From positions 124,001 through 188,000 of the forward strand of contig JAIMKW010000005.1 of assembly GCA_020692215.1 (NCBI GenBank): a stretch of DNA of 64,000 nt, in the 5' to 3' direction. Each line of letters starts with the position of its first letter. Position 1 is the stretch's first letter. A model generated the notes under the pieces. That model saw only the letters and a program-made list of their open reading frames with translations, had not been told where the DNA came from and made no database searches. This stretch comes from Sandarakinorhabdus sp. GTDB lineage: Bacteria; Pseudomonadota; Alphaproteobacteria; Sphingomonadales; Sphingomonadaceae. Both the position numbers and the translations under genes were made by a program. Shown here piece after piece: positions 1 to 8,756 of this stretch.

Positions 1-15
1 CACGAAAGACGGCAT
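1..15 (-). CDS. Start of the next flagellar gene (partial, possibly fliO or fliP)
   Basis: Only the first five codons are inside the window. An ATG on the minus strand at position 15 shares its A with the TGA stop of fliN (TGATG) and reads Met-Pro-Ser-Phe-Val to the edge. In fliLMNOPQR-type operons the next gene is fliO or fliP, but five residues cannot decide between them. The coupling pattern matches the rest of this operon, which is the main reason to believe the start. Confidence 0.4.
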
Positions 16-656
16 CAGGATGCCTCTGATTGAACAATGTCGAGCAGGCGGACGCCGAAGCGGTCGCCGATGGCGACGATCTCTCCGTGGGCGAAGGGCT
101 TGCCGTTGACGAGGATGGAGACCGGTTCGGTTGTCATCCGGTCGAGTGCGAAAAGCTGGCCGGGATCGATTGACAGAAGATCCTTGAGCGGCAGGCGGTG
201 GGACCCGATCTCGACTGTGAGCGTGACTTCGATTCCGGCCAGTTGAGGCGGCATTGCGAGGGGCTGGGCTGGCGTTTGCGGGGCTGGCTGCGCGGTGCTG
301 ACGGACCCGTTCGGCTCTGCGCCGGGCGGGGACTGGCGGCGACGGGCAGCGCTGGCTGGCGAAGGCTCCCCGGTGGCGGCGCCTGCAGGTTCGGGGGGGC
401 CGCTGTTGCTGGCAGAGCCGGAAATCCTGGCGCTTCGGCCGGCGTTTTCATGCGGTTGGTCGGCCTGGGCAGGGCCGCCGGGGGGCCTCGCTGGGGCATG
501 GGCAGAAGCGGCGGGCGCGATTGGACCCTCGGGCGCGTCTTCATCCTCGAAATCGATCGTGAGGCGGACATTTTCCGCTTCGGCTTCGGCCGCGGCTTTG
601 CTGCCTTGCGCAATGGCTGGGTCGGCTTCGAAGGGCTTTTGCGGAATGGCGTTCAT
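15..656 (-). CDS. fliN: Flagellar motor switch protein FliN
   Basis: FliN forms the lower C-ring of the flagellar switch, where rotation direction is set. The last 80 or so residues of this 213-residue protein form the SpoA (surface presentation of antigens) domain that defines FliN, with the typical pattern of an early beta strand, LLSIDPGQLFALD, and a closing VAIGDRFGVRLLDIV. The N-terminal 130 residues are low-complexity and rich in Ala, Pro and Gly, longer than in FliN of Escherichia coli (about 137 residues in all). The start chosen is the ATG that overlaps the fliM stop by four bases (ATGA), although the frame stays open further upstream. It is the last complete gene of the operon in the window. 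Confidence 0.85.
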   Translation of the reverse strand: MNAIPQKPFEADPAIAQGSKAAAEAEAENVRLTIDFEDEDAPEGPIAPAASAHAPARPPGGPAQADQPHENAGRSARISGSASNSGPPEPAGAATGEPSPASAARRRQSPPGAEPNGSVSTAQPAPQTPAQPLAMPPQLAGIEVTLTVEIGSHRLPLKDLLSIDPGQLFALDRMTTEPVSILVNGKPFAHGEIVAIGDRFGVRLLDIVQSEAS

Positions 657-1543
657 GGGTTGGGCTCTTCCGGTTCCTTGGGAAGCAGGCGGTGGGCCGG
701 GATGTCTGCAAGGCGCTGGCCGCCGATGAGCACGCTGAGTGCATGGGGCCGTGCCAGCGGAATGACATCGCCTGCGCGGAGCGCGGCGACATCGGACAGC
801 AGCAGCCGGGTATCGGCGAGGCGCAGCGCGACGGGCAGCTCCAGCTGCATCGTGCGGGCGTGGGCGCGGCGGCGCCAAAGCTGGGGATCGGGCGGTGGCG
901 GCGGTTCGGGAATGGGGAGAGGTGCCGGGGTTGCCGGATCGCTGAGAAGGAGTGCGCCCCGCGCGCCATCGATATCGAGGCCGACCGGCAGGCAGGTGGT
1001 GCCCGGCGGAGGTGCCGAGACTGCCGCGCGGGGTGGCAGGGCGGGTGGACCGGCCGAGGCGTGGCCGGCTGCCGCCAGGGCCTTGGTGATTGCGGTTGTG
1101 AGGAACCGGCACAGGCTGATCCAGGATCCGCTGCCGGGTGGGAGGGCTGACAGCGTGTCTGCCGACGGGCTGCCGGTGGTGGTGGGGCGGCTGCCGAACA
1201 GGCGCTCGACGAGGTTGGCTGCGGCAGGCGCTTCGATTGCAAGATCAAGCAGAACGGGGCCGGAGGTGGTGGATAGCCTGATGCGCCCGACTGCGAGCAT
1301 GGCGGGCGCCGGCCTGCCTTGTGAGTTGGGCGGGCCTTGTGGGTTGGGTGGGCCCTGTGGGTTGGGCGAGAGCGTGCCGGCCGAAGTGGCGCTGATGCGG
1401 GTGCCGAACAGACGGGACAGCTCTGGGCCGAGGGCGGCCATGAAGCCGCTGCCATCCAGCGTTTCCAGCAAGGTTGGCGGCTGCGGCGCGGGCGCATCGG
1501 CGACCGGAAGCGAAGCTGTGGGCCAGTGGATGGGGCGGGCCAT
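653..1543 (-). CDS. fliM: Divergent flagellar motor switch protein FliM
   Basis: FliM links FliG to FliN in the C-ring and receives the chemotaxis signal. This 296-residue protein lies where fliM is expected, between fliL and fliN, and ends in a SpoA-like region (LPVALRLADTRLLLSDVAALRAGD). The rest is poorly conserved: I do not see the usual N-terminal CheY-binding segment, and the middle is Pro/Ala rich. A hexapeptide repeat of the NPQGPP type sits near residues 60-75. It starts 5 bp after the fliL stop and overlaps fliN by four bases. The family call rests on position and the C-terminal domain, so a generic FliM/FliN-family name is the safe alternative. Confidence 0.7.
   Translation of the reverse strand: MARPIHWPTASLPVADAPAPQPPTLLETLDGSGFMAALGPELSRLFGTRISATSAGTLSPNPQGPPNPQGPPNSQGRPAPAMLAVGRIRLSTTSGPVLLDLAIEAPAAANLVERLFGSRPTTTGSPSADTLSALPPGSGSWISLCRFLTTAITKALAAAGHASAGPPALPPRAAVSAPPPGTTCLPVGLDIDGARGALLLSDPATPAPLPIPEPPPPPDPQLWRRRAHARTMQLELPVALRLADTRLLLSDVAALRAGDVIPLARPHALSVLIGGQRLADIPAHRLLPKEPEEPNP
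1325..1369. repeat. 18-bp tandem repeat inside fliM
   Basis: Two full units of an 18-bp sequence (1325-1342 and 1343-1360, GTTGGGYGGGCCYTGTGG) and a half unit follow each other inside fliM. On the coding strand they encode a repeated hexapeptide close to Asn-Pro-Gln-Gly-Pro-Pro. Because the unit is a multiple of three, copy-number change would keep the frame and alter only linker length. Confidence 0.85.
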
Positions 1544-1548
1544 GGCGG

Positions 1549-2046
1549 TTATTGCAGGACAAAGCTGGTGAGGAAGACATCATCGATGCCCGCAACCCCG
1601 CTTTTGCGCTGGAGGACATCGTTGATGGCGATGCGCATCTTGCGGGTGAGCTCTTCGCGGCCACCCGGAGCGTTCAGCTCTGCTTCGCCGGTTTCGGCAA
1701 GGACCCCCAGCACCGCCGAGATGATGGCGACCCGGTGCCGGTCGACCGCTTCCACCACGGGTGTTCCACCCTGGGTGGAGATGGCAACGCGAATCTGGAC
1801 GAAGCGGCCGGTATCCCTGAGGTTGGATGTGAAGCTGTTGTCGATCTCGATATACTCAAGCGGCGCGATTTTGGGCGCTGGCGGCTTTGGCGTCGCGCCG
1901 GGCTGGGGGGCCAGCATGGGCATGACATAGGCGCCGCCTGCGCCGGCCGCGGCTGCGGCGATGATGAGGACCAGGGGCCCGAGGACTTTGCCAACGAGGC
2001 CTTTTTCCCCCGCTTTGGCTTCGGCGGCTTCCGCTTTCTCAGCCAT
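1549..2046 (-). CDS. fliL: Flagellar basal body-associated protein FliL
   Basis: FliL surrounds the stator units at the flagellar base and stabilises them. The 165-residue protein has a short charged N-terminus, one membrane segment near residues 20-42 (VLGPLVLIIAAAAAGAGGAYV), and a periplasmic domain with the usual family features: a YIEIDNSFTSNL strand, a central VEAVDRHRVAIISAVLGVL helix and a C-terminal IDDVFLTSFVLQ. The ATG at 2046 gives the conventional short cytoplasmic tail; a start 36 bases upstream is possible but adds an atypical extension. It lies 32 bp after fliK and 5 bp before fliM, in the usual order. Confidence 0.92.
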   Translation of the reverse strand: MAEKAEAAEAKAGEKGLVGKVLGPLVLIIAAAAAGAGGAYVMPMLAPQPGATPKPPAPKIAPLEYIEIDNSFTSNLRDTGRFVQIRVAISTQGGTPVVEAVDRHRVAIISAVLGVLAETGEAELNAPGGREELTRKMRIAINDVLQRKSGVAGIDDVFLTSFVLQ

Positions 2047-2078
2047 GGTTGCCCCCGTTCGGGCTACTGTGCCGGGGA

Positions 2079-3431
2079 TCATGCATAGCGATCGACCCGT
2101 CCGATGGTGGTGTTGCCGCCGATGCGGATGCGCAGCGAGCCCGAAAGGCCAGCTGCAGGTGCGCTTTGGCCGTTCGGATGCTCAGCTTGTTGATCGTTGC
2201 GGTTGCGCATGGCGTGCCCCTGCCTTTCGCCCTGTCCGTGCGGCGCACCGTTTGCAGGGGACGCCGCACCCTGACCCGAGCCATCAGGCGCGCGTTCGGA
2301 TCGCACCTCCACACGGATTGCCTCCACTTCGGCACCAAGGGCCGTGAGGTCGCGCTGCAGGTCTGCCCGGGCAGCCTCGATCCTGTCTGCCGCCTGGCGC
2401 GAGGCTGTCGCGATGGTCACGTCCAGGCGCTGGTCGGAATCGAGGCCTATGGTGACATCCGCGCCCTGCAGGACAACTGAGGTTTCGGCTTCCGGCGCGG
2501 CGTTGGCGGGGCTTGCGGGCTCGGCTATGGCATCAGTCTGCGCGCCCGCACCTTCGGCTGCGGGCGCACCGGACTCCAGCCGGAATGGCAGCGATTGAGA
2601 CGCCGGGACGCTTAAGTTCGCGGCTGCGGACATCATCTGGGCCTGGCTTTTGGACCCGCTGCCCTGCGAATCGGGCTTTTCCGGATCGGTATCGGCCGGC
2701 CCAAACCCGGGTTGGGCGGCGGCAGAGGTTGGACCTGAGCTTGCTTTGGCGTGCAGTGGCACGCCCGATGCCTGCCCCCCTGTTTGCATTTGCCGGGCGG
2801 GCTGGGCGGCGGCCTGTTTTCCGACATCAAAGGCTTGCGCTGCTGCCGGAGGCGCTGTGCCGGGTGCTGGCCTGATAGCGGAAGATCCCCTTCGAGCGGC
2901 GGCTGGTGCGTTGGGGGCCAGAACAGCCGCAGCGGGATCTGCACTGGCCGAGGACTCGCTTGGCTGCTGCTGTTGCGCGGAGGTGGGGGATGTGGCGACG
3001 GGGACTGTGCCAACTGGTCCGGGTTCCGGGGTTGGCAGGTTGGAACGCTGTGGTTCGGGCAGCGTTGTCGATGGTGGAGCGATGCCGGATGCCAGCGGAG
3101 GCATTGGGAAAGGATCTGGGGCGGCAAAACCGGGTGCAGAAGGGCCGGGTGCAGAAAGATCGGGTGCGGCAGCGGGCCCTTCGCCCGGCTCTTCGGTGGG
3201 ACGAAGGCTGGCGCTCCGACGCGGATTGGCCGTGGTTGCGGTTTCCGGGCTTGGATCCGGGGCAGGGCCTGGCTTTGGCGCGGCGCGCGTGGTTTCGGCA
3301 GGCCTTTTGATTGGCGCTTCGGCGGTTGGCGCGATCTTCGGGAACGGCGCTGCGCCGGGTGCCCGGCTGTGGGAGGTGGGGGGCGGCGCCAGAAGGGCCG
3401 TTTCGGATGGGGGGCTGGAAGCGCTGATCAC
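2079..3431 (-). CDS. fliK: Flagellar hook-length control protein FliK
   Basis: FliK measures hook length and switches export specificity from hook to filament proteins. The 450-residue protein shows the FliK architecture: a long Pro/Ala/Ser-rich N-terminal ruler of about 320 residues with little sequence conservation, then a compact C-terminal domain with VTIGLDSDQRLDVTIATASR and a following helix (ADRIEAARADLQRDLTALGAEV), as in the Flg_hook domain that contacts FlhB. The Ala/Pro-rich region contains short imperfect repeats. Its ATG overlaps the fliJ stop by four bases. Position between fliJ and fliL supports the call. Confidence 0.85.
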   Translation of the reverse strand: MISASSPPSETALLAPPPTSHSRAPGAAPFPKIAPTAEAPIKRPAETTRAAPKPGPAPDPSPETATTANPRRSASLRPTEEPGEGPAAAPDLSAPGPSAPGFAAPDPFPMPPLASGIAPPSTTLPEPQRSNLPTPEPGPVGTVPVATSPTSAQQQQPSESSASADPAAAVLAPNAPAAARRGSSAIRPAPGTAPPAAAQAFDVGKQAAAQPARQMQTGGQASGVPLHAKASSGPTSAAAQPGFGPADTDPEKPDSQGSGSKSQAQMMSAAANLSVPASQSLPFRLESGAPAAEGAGAQTDAIAEPASPANAAPEAETSVVLQGADVTIGLDSDQRLDVTIATASRQAADRIEAARADLQRDLTALGAEVEAIRVEVRSERAPDGSGQGAASPANGAPHGQGERQGHAMRNRNDQQAEHPNGQSAPAAGLSGSLRIRIGGNTTIGRVDRYA

Positions 3432-3856
3432 GGCCGGGCCCTTTGCGCTGGGGTAGGGCGCGCTTCTGCTTCGGCCTGTTCGGCCTGGCGTGCTGCGGCT
3501 GTTCGGGCTTCGTGGACGATTTCCCCAAGGCGTCGGCTGCGGGCGCGGCTGTGTGCGAGCCGGGTTTCGGCGTCGGTTCGCCGGGCTACCGCGGCGTGCA
3601 GCCGGGCCTCTGCCATTTCGAAGGCGGGAAGAAGCAGCGCCCGAAGCTGGGCGGCGGCTGCCAGCCCGGCACCGCTGTTCGCGATATTGAGCGGCGCAGC
3701 GGTGAGGATGAGACCTTCGATATGGGAGAGCTGCGCGGCGGCGTTCGCTGCCTCGGCGATGGCCCTTGCGAAAGCGCGTTCGCTGGTGCGGGAGGCGCTG
3801 TCGCCCATGGCCTGGAGCCGGGCGAGGCGGCGCACACGGGCGCGGCTGTGGTTCAT
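3428..3856 (-). CDS. fliJ: Flagellar export protein FliJ-like
   Basis: FliJ is a coiled-coil chaperone-escort that sits in the FliI ATPase ring and couples ATP hydrolysis to flagellar export. The 142-residue product is almost all helical and rich in Ala, Arg and Glu, with heptad-like spacing over residues 1-130, which matches FliJ in size (about 147 residues) and structure. Sequence identity in this family is low, so the call depends on size, composition and position between fliI and fliK. It begins 10 bp after the fliI stop and overlaps fliK by four bases. Confidence 0.75.
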   Translation of the reverse strand: MNHSRARVRRLARLQAMGDSASRTSERAFARAIAEAANAAAQLSHIEGLILTAAPLNIANSGAGLAAAAQLRALLLPAFEMAEARLHAAVARRTDAETRLAHSRARSRRLGEIVHEARTAAARQAEQAEAEARPTPAQRARP

Positions 3857-3866
3857 GACGGCAGGC

Positions 3867-5198
3867 TCATTTGGGTTGCCATTCCTGGATGAGGGTTGCG
3901 ATGCTGGCGGCGAAATCGGCCTGTTCCGCGCGGTTCTGTGCGAGGAAGGCTTCGAGGGCTGGCTGACGGGCCAGTGCGCGATCGAGCGCCGGGTCCTGGC
4001 CTGGGGCGTAGGCCCCCATCGCGAGGAGATCCCGGCTGTTTTCGATCAGGACATTGTCGCGTTTCAGCTCGGCGGCGGCTGCGCGGTGGGCCGGTTGGGT
4101 GCAGGCGGCCATGGTGCGGCTGATGGACAAGGCGAGATCGATTGCCGGGAAGCGGCCGCGCGCCGCGATGGTGCGATCGAGGATGATATGGCCATCGAGC
4201 ACGCCGCGCGCGGTATCAACGACCGGGTCTGCAATCACGTCGTCGCCATCGGCGAGCACGGTGAGGAGGGCGGTGATGGCGCCGCCGCTGTTCCGGTCGT
4301 TGCCGGCGCGTTCCGCAAGCCGGGCGATGAGCGCCAGAGCGGAGGCCGGATAGCCCTTGGTGCCGGCCGGTTCGCCGACTGCAAGCCCGGTTTCGCGCTG
4401 GGCGTGCGCGACGCGGGTGAGGCTGTCGAGCAGCAGGAGGACGTGGAGGCCCTGGCTGCGGAGCCATTCGGCAACCGCAAAGCTGCGCAGCGCGCCGCGG
4501 ACGCGAAGCGGGGCTGCGTGGTCTGCCGGGACGGCGACGATGTGGGTGCGGGCGCGGGCGGCAGGCGGGAGCCCATCGACGAAGCCGGCGATTTCGCGGC
4601 CGCGTTCCCCAACAAGGCCGACGACGATGGCATCGGCAGCGGCCCCTTCGACGAGCTGCTGGAGGAGCACGGACTTGCCGACGCCGCTGCCCGCGATCAG
4701 GCCGACGCGCTGGCCGCGGCCAAGGGTGAGCAGGGCATCGATGGTGCGGACACCGGTGGGGAGCGGTTGGGTGACCTCTGCCCTGTCCAGTGGGGGGAGG
4801 GAGCGGCCGTGGAGCGGCCAGACGCCCGAGGCCGATATGGCGCCGAGGCTGTCGATCGGCGCGCCCATGGCATCGACCACCCGGCCCAGCAGCGCCGGGC
4901 CGACGCGGACATCATTGGCGCGGCCTTCGAGGACGGCGCGGGCGCCAGGCGCGACGGCACCGCGGGCGAGCGCCATGAGAAGCAGCTGGCTGCCGCGGAA
5001 GCCCACGACTTCAGCGGCGAGGGGGCCGCAATCAGCATCAATGCGGACCTGTGCACCGGGCGGGGCGGCGAGGCCTTCGGCGGTGAGCAGCATGCCATCA
5101 TAGGCGCTGATGTGGCCGGCCCGTTCCGGCTGGGGGTTGAAGGCCGAGACAGTTTCGGCAAGCGCTTTTGCGCGGGAAATGAGGAGACCGGCCTTCAT
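3867..5198 (-). CDS. fliI: Flagellum-specific ATP synthase FliI
   Basis: FliI is the ATPase of the flagellar type III export apparatus and resembles the F1 beta subunit. The 443-residue protein has a clear Walker A at about residues 169-176 (AGSGVGKS), the family segment VVGLVGERGREIAGFVDGL, the Walker B region HVLLLLDSLTRVAHAQRE, and the GYPASALALIARLAERAGN stretch. Length equals that of known FliI proteins. The ATG at 5198 overlaps the fliH stop (ATGA). Transcription comes from the regulator-fliE promoter upstream. Confidence 0.96.
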   Translation of the reverse strand: MKAGLLISRAKALAETVSAFNPQPERAGHISAYDGMLLTAEGLAAPPGAQVRIDADCGPLAAEVVGFRGSQLLLMALARGAVAPGARAVLEGRANDVRVGPALLGRVVDAMGAPIDSLGAISASGVWPLHGRSLPPLDRAEVTQPLPTGVRTIDALLTLGRGQRVGLIAGSGVGKSVLLQQLVEGAAADAIVVGLVGERGREIAGFVDGLPPAARARTHIVAVPADHAAPLRVRGALRSFAVAEWLRSQGLHVLLLLDSLTRVAHAQRETGLAVGEPAGTKGYPASALALIARLAERAGNDRNSGGAITALLTVLADGDDVIADPVVDTARGVLDGHIILDRTIAARGRFPAIDLALSISRTMAACTQPAHRAAAAELKRDNVLIENSRDLLAMGAYAPGQDPALDRALARQPALEAFLAQNRAEQADFAASIATLIQEWQPK

Positions 5199-5788
5199 CC
5201 CAGTTCGCCTGCCAGCTGTGCGAAGCGGCGTTCGAGGGAGGCGGTAACGACCGTGGCATCGACGCGGGCGCGCAGCGTTCCGGGGGCGAGGCTGGCGTCT
5301 TCTGCGATGCCCCATCCTGCCGGGATGGCCGGTTGCGGTGCGCCGGGCGGAAGGAGGAGTGTTCCCGCCGCGCCTTCTGGCAGGGCTGAGAGGGCTTCGT
5401 GCAGGAGACTTTGCAGGGTTTCAGCGGAAAGCGCGGGTTCGGCCGCGATGATGGTGCGCGCGATGGCGATTGCGACGAGCGCGAGGCTTTGAGCATAGGC
5501 TTTCTCGAGCGCTTCGAAGGCCTGTTCGCTGGCGGCCCTGAGCGCGGACTCGGTAGAGGCTGCGCGGGCTTCCACGGACTTGAGGGCATGGTTGTGGGCT
5601 GCGGTTTGCGCGGCACGGGCTTCGGCCGCTTCCACGCGGGCTGCTGCCTGGCCCGCGGCAAAGGCTGTGGCTGTCGCGGACGCGATCCGGGCTTCGATGG
5701 ACTGCGCCGACGCAACAGGGGCCGCGGGGGCGCGGAACAGATCCGTGAAGGGCACCGTGCGGATTGGCCTGAGGCGCTGGTCAGACAA
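5195..5788 (-). CDS. fliH: Flagellar assembly protein FliH
   Basis: FliH binds FliI and tethers it to the export gate and C-ring. The product (197 residues with the start used here) has the FliH layout: an N-terminal segment with VPFTDLFR, a long Ala/Glu-rich coiled coil over about residues 28-110, and a C-terminal domain with IAIARTIIAAEPALSAETLQSLLHEAL. No ATG lies near the expected start. A TTG at 5788 overlaps the fliG stop codon and would allow coupling; a GTG at 5755 is the alternative. The gene overlaps fliI by four bases. Confidence 0.82.
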   Translation of the reverse strand: MSDQRLRPIRTVPFTDLFRAPAAPVASAQSIEARIASATATAFAAGQAAARVEAAEARAAQTAAHNHALKSVEARAASTESALRAASEQAFEALEKAYAQSLALVAIAIARTIIAAEPALSAETLQSLLHEALSALPEGAAGTLLLPPGAPQPAIPAGWGIAEDASLAPGTLRARVDATVVTASLERRFAQLAGELG

Positions 5789-6791
5789 AGGCCGGGCCCT
5801 TTCCCGGCAGGCTGATCGTGCCTTCGGCCGCGAGGCGGCGGGCAGCTGCCGCGATGTCCTTCTGGGCGGCTTCCGCCTCTTCAATCTTCACCGGGCCGCG
5901 GCTGTCGATCTCGTCCTTGAGCGCTTCGGCCGCGCGTTGCGGCATGGCCGAGAGCAGGCGGTCGCGAAGGGCATCCGGGGATGCGCGCAGGGCAGGGATG
6001 AGAAGATCGGCATCGAGCCCGCGCAGCAGAGTTTGCAGGGCCCGGCTGTCGAGCAGGGCCAGATCGGCGAAGGTGAACAGCGTTTCCGACAGGATCTCGG
6101 CGGCCGACGGATCGATTGCGCTGAGCGCTGCGAGCGCGATTTCAGGATCGAGGCCAGCCATGTTGATGAGATCGGCTGCGCGCTTCATGCCACCGAGATC
6201 GTTGATGGGCTGGCGCGGACGGTTGGCGGCGATCCTGTCCTGCAGGGTTGCATCCAGCGATTCCATGGCATGCGGGGCAACCGGGCCGAGCGTTGCGATA
6301 CGGCGGACAAGATCGGACTGGCAGGCGACCGGAAGCCGCGCCAGCACCTGGGCGGCGCGAGCACCCGGCAGATGCGCGAGGACGACGGCCTGTGCCTGGG
6401 GGTGTTCGCCCTCCAGAAGGCTGGCGATGGCATAGGGTTCAAGCCATTGCAGCCGTTCGAAAAGCGGGGCGCGGGCTTCGTCTCCGAGCCGGTCGATCAT
6501 GCCGCTGGCGCGATCCTCGCCAAGCGCCCGGCCGAACAGGTCGCGAACGGTGGGTGCGCCTTCCCCGACGGAGACGGTCTGCCGGGCGATCGCGAGCACT
6601 TCATCGAGCAGCGTATCGATGGTGGCCGGGCTGGCTTCTGCAACCGAGAGCATGGCGCGGCCGACCCTTTCGACTTCGGAGGGCTCGAGCCGGGCGAGCA
6701 GGCCGGCGGCTTCTGGCTCTTCGAGGAGGAGGAGGAGCAACGCCGTCTTCTCGGGCCCGTTGAGGTTGGGGGATGCTGGTTCTGCGGTCAT
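5781..6791 (-). CDS. fliG: Flagellar motor switch protein FliG
   Basis: FliG is the rotor protein that contacts the MotA stator and generates torque. The 336-residue length is normal. The N-terminal domain starts with LNGPEKTALLLLLLEEPEAAGLLARLEPSEVERVGRAM (residues 9 onward, FliF-binding), followed by the middle domain with an EHPQ motif (LLEGEHPQAQAVVLAHL), and a C-terminal domain with LFTFADLALLDSRALQTLLRGLDADLLIPAL, where the torque helix lies. The ATG at 6791 overlaps the fliF stop (ATGA); an upstream in-frame region is only read-through of fliF. Confidence 0.95.
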   Translation of the reverse strand: MTAEPASPNLNGPEKTALLLLLLEEPEAAGLLARLEPSEVERVGRAMLSVAEASPATIDTLLDEVLAIARQTVSVGEGAPTVRDLFGRALGEDRASGMIDRLGDEARAPLFERLQWLEPYAIASLLEGEHPQAQAVVLAHLPGARAAQVLARLPVACQSDLVRRIATLGPVAPHAMESLDATLQDRIAANRPRQPINDLGGMKRAADLINMAGLDPEIALAALSAIDPSAAEILSETLFTFADLALLDSRALQTLLRGLDADLLIPALRASPDALRDRLLSAMPQRAAEALKDEIDSRGPVKIEEAEAAQKDIAAAARRLAAEGTISLPGKGPAFV

Positions 6792-8386
6792 GCCTGGGGC
6801 TCTGCGAGGAGACGGCGGGCAACGGCTGTGGCGCGGGCGGTGTCTGTGGCGGCGATCAGCCGGGCTTCGGCCAGCTTTTCGCTGTAGTCGACAAGGCGGG
6901 GCGGTTGGGGTTCGCCCGGATGGCCCGTGCCGGGGCCGGCGAGGAGGGCATTGGCGGCGCTGCTGTCGGCCAGGCGCTTCACAAGGGGGCGGATGACAAA
7001 GGCGAGGATGGCAATGGCGACAAGGGCCGCTGCCAGCCACTTGGAGCTTTCGACGACGACCGGCTCTTTCCAGAGCGGAACCTGGGATTCGACCGGAGCG
7101 GCAAAGGCCCGGGCGGCGACGGCAATCCTGTCGCCGCGGGATTCATCATAGCCGACGGCACCTTGCACCAGCGCCTCGATCTCCTTCAGCATCTTTGCGC
7201 GGCCGGCGGCCGGGCCCAGCGCATCGGCGCGGATGGCGACGGCTGCCGTAAGCCGGCGGATCTGCCCGCCGGTGCGGCTGGTGACTTCGACGGATCGGCC
7301 GAGTTCATAGTTGCGGGTGGCGGATTCGGTGCCGGTGGTGGTGACTGTGGGGCCGTTGGCGGCAGGCGGCGGTTCTGCCGTGACATTGGGAGCGGCCGGT
7401 ATGGTGTTGGTGAGCGCGCCGGGGATGCCGATGGCGCGCGGTTCGGACGCAGTTGTGCGGCTGGTCGCTTCCGAGCGCAGCGCGCCGGCGGGATCATAGC
7501 GTTCCTCCGAGGCTTCGCGGGCAACGAAATCGACATCGATCGAGACCTGAGCGGTGACATTTTCAGGCCCGACGATGGGGCCCAGAAGGGCCATGATCGA
7601 ATCGCGTGCGCGGGATTCGAGCTGGGACTGGACCTTGAGGCGGCGGTCGTCGATCCGGTCGCGGCCGGCACCCGGTTCGCCTGCGAGGAGGCGGCCGGTC
7701 TGGTCGGCGATGGCGACATTATCTGGCGAGAGACCGGGGACGGCACCGGCGACGAGATGGGTGATGGCCCGGGCCTGGCTTTCCGACAGGGCACGGCCCG
7801 GGGCGAGCGTGAGGGTGATGGAGGCAGTTGCGGGCGCTTTATCCCGGACGAAGGGTGTTGCTTCGGGCTGGGCGATGAGGACGTGGGCGGATTGCACCCC
7901 CTGCAGCGATTCGATGGATCGGGCGAGTTCGCGCTCCTGGGCGGATTTGAGACGCGCGCCTTCCATGGCCCTGCTGGTGCCCATCGGCATGTCTGCCAGG
8001 AGATCGCCCGCGCCGGGCGCGGCCTTGGGCAGGCCCTGTGCCGCCAGCATCATGCGGGCCCTGGCATGATCGTCTGGCGGGAGCAGGACGGCGCCGGTGC
8101 GCGGATCGAGGGCAACGGCGAGGCCCGCTTCTTCCATGGCGGCGACGACGGCGGCCTTATCCTGTTCGGGCAGCTGGCTGTAGAGGGGCGTGCGATCTGG
8201 TGGGGAGAGGAAAACCCATGCGAACAGGGCGAGCACCAGGGCGGCGGCGGCGAGGCCGGGGAGGGCTGCGCGCGAGGCCAGCGGGCTGGCGCCGAGGCGG
8301 CCGAGCGGGCCCGCCAGCAGAGCCGGGAGGCGTGAGGGTGCCAGCTGAGAGGCCGGGCCGGGCGCGGCAAAGGCGGGATCGGGCAT
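6788..8386 (-). CDS. fliF: Flagellar M-ring protein FliF
   Basis: FliF forms the MS-ring in the inner membrane, the base on which the flagellum is built. The 532-residue protein has a first membrane helix near residues 45-62, a second near 455-475 (WLAAALVAIAILAFVIRPLV), and between them the ring-building motifs with YSQLPEQDKAAVVAAME and the segment ARSIESLQGVQSAHVLIAQPE. The C-terminal cytoplasmic tail ends just before fliG, which it must bind. It starts one base after the fliE stop and overlaps fliG by four bases, so MS-ring and rotor protein are translationally linked. Confidence 0.96.
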   Translation of the reverse strand: MPDPAFAAPGPASQLAPSRLPALLAGPLGRLGASPLASRAALPGLAAAALVLALFAWVFLSPPDRTPLYSQLPEQDKAAVVAAMEEAGLAVALDPRTGAVLLPPDDHARARMMLAAQGLPKAAPGAGDLLADMPMGTSRAMEGARLKSAQERELARSIESLQGVQSAHVLIAQPEATPFVRDKAPATASITLTLAPGRALSESQARAITHLVAGAVPGLSPDNVAIADQTGRLLAGEPGAGRDRIDDRRLKVQSQLESRARDSIMALLGPIVGPENVTAQVSIDVDFVAREASEERYDPAGALRSEATSRTTASEPRAIGIPGALTNTIPAAPNVTAEPPPAANGPTVTTTGTESATRNYELGRSVEVTSRTGGQIRRLTAAVAIRADALGPAAGRAKMLKEIEALVQGAVGYDESRGDRIAVAARAFAAPVESQVPLWKEPVVVESSKWLAAALVAIAILAFVIRPLVKRLADSSAANALLAGPGTGHPGEPQPPRLVDYSEKLAEARLIAATDTARATAVARRLLAEPQA

Positions 8387-8387
8387 A

Positions 8388-8756
8388 TCAGACCGGCATG
8401 TTCAGGACGTCGCGATAGGCTGTCAGCAGCCGGTTGCGCGTCTGCAAGGTGGCCTCGAAGGCGACGGAGGCCTTCTGGCGGGCGAGCATGACCGTTGCGA
8501 TGTCATGTGTTTCGCCGCGCTCCCAGGCGGCGGCCTTTTCCCCACTGTCGGCCTGGAGGTTGTTCACGGCCTTCAGCGCATCTGCCATGGCCGAGCCGAA
8601 GCCTGATGAAGCTGGCGCTGGCGCGGCGGTTGCCGGGCTGGCTGCGCCGTTGGCGGACGCCGGTGCGATGGGCGCCAGCGCCTGGCTTCGCTCCAGGATC
8701 TGGGCGCGCAGGGCCAGCACCCCGTTCAGGCCCATGCTGTGGCCGATCGCGCTCAT
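8388..8756 (-). CDS. fliE: Flagellar hook-basal body complex protein FliE
   Basis: FliE is the first rod protein and joins the MS-ring to the rod. The 122-residue protein ends in the conserved family region (AVNNLQADSGEKAAAWERG, then HDIATVMLARQKASVAFEATLQTRNRLLTAYRDVLNMPV), which contains the characteristic V-hydrophobic-KASxxF stretch. Residues 20-60 are an Ala/Pro-rich linker. The ATG overlaps the stop of the sigma-54 activator gene by four bases (ATGA), so structural genes and regulator share one transcript. Confidence 0.94.
   Translation of the reverse strand: MSAIGHSMGLNGVLALRAQILERSQALAPIAPASANGAASPATAAPAPASSGFGSAMADALKAVNNLQADSGEKAAAWERGETHDIATVMLARQKASVAFEATLQTRNRLLTAYRDVLNMPV

Noticed and set aside
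2751..5492. A 913-codon plus-strand frame across fliK-fliH
   Set aside because: Gly/Arg/Ala-rich shadow of the flagellar operon, with no ribosome site or motif.
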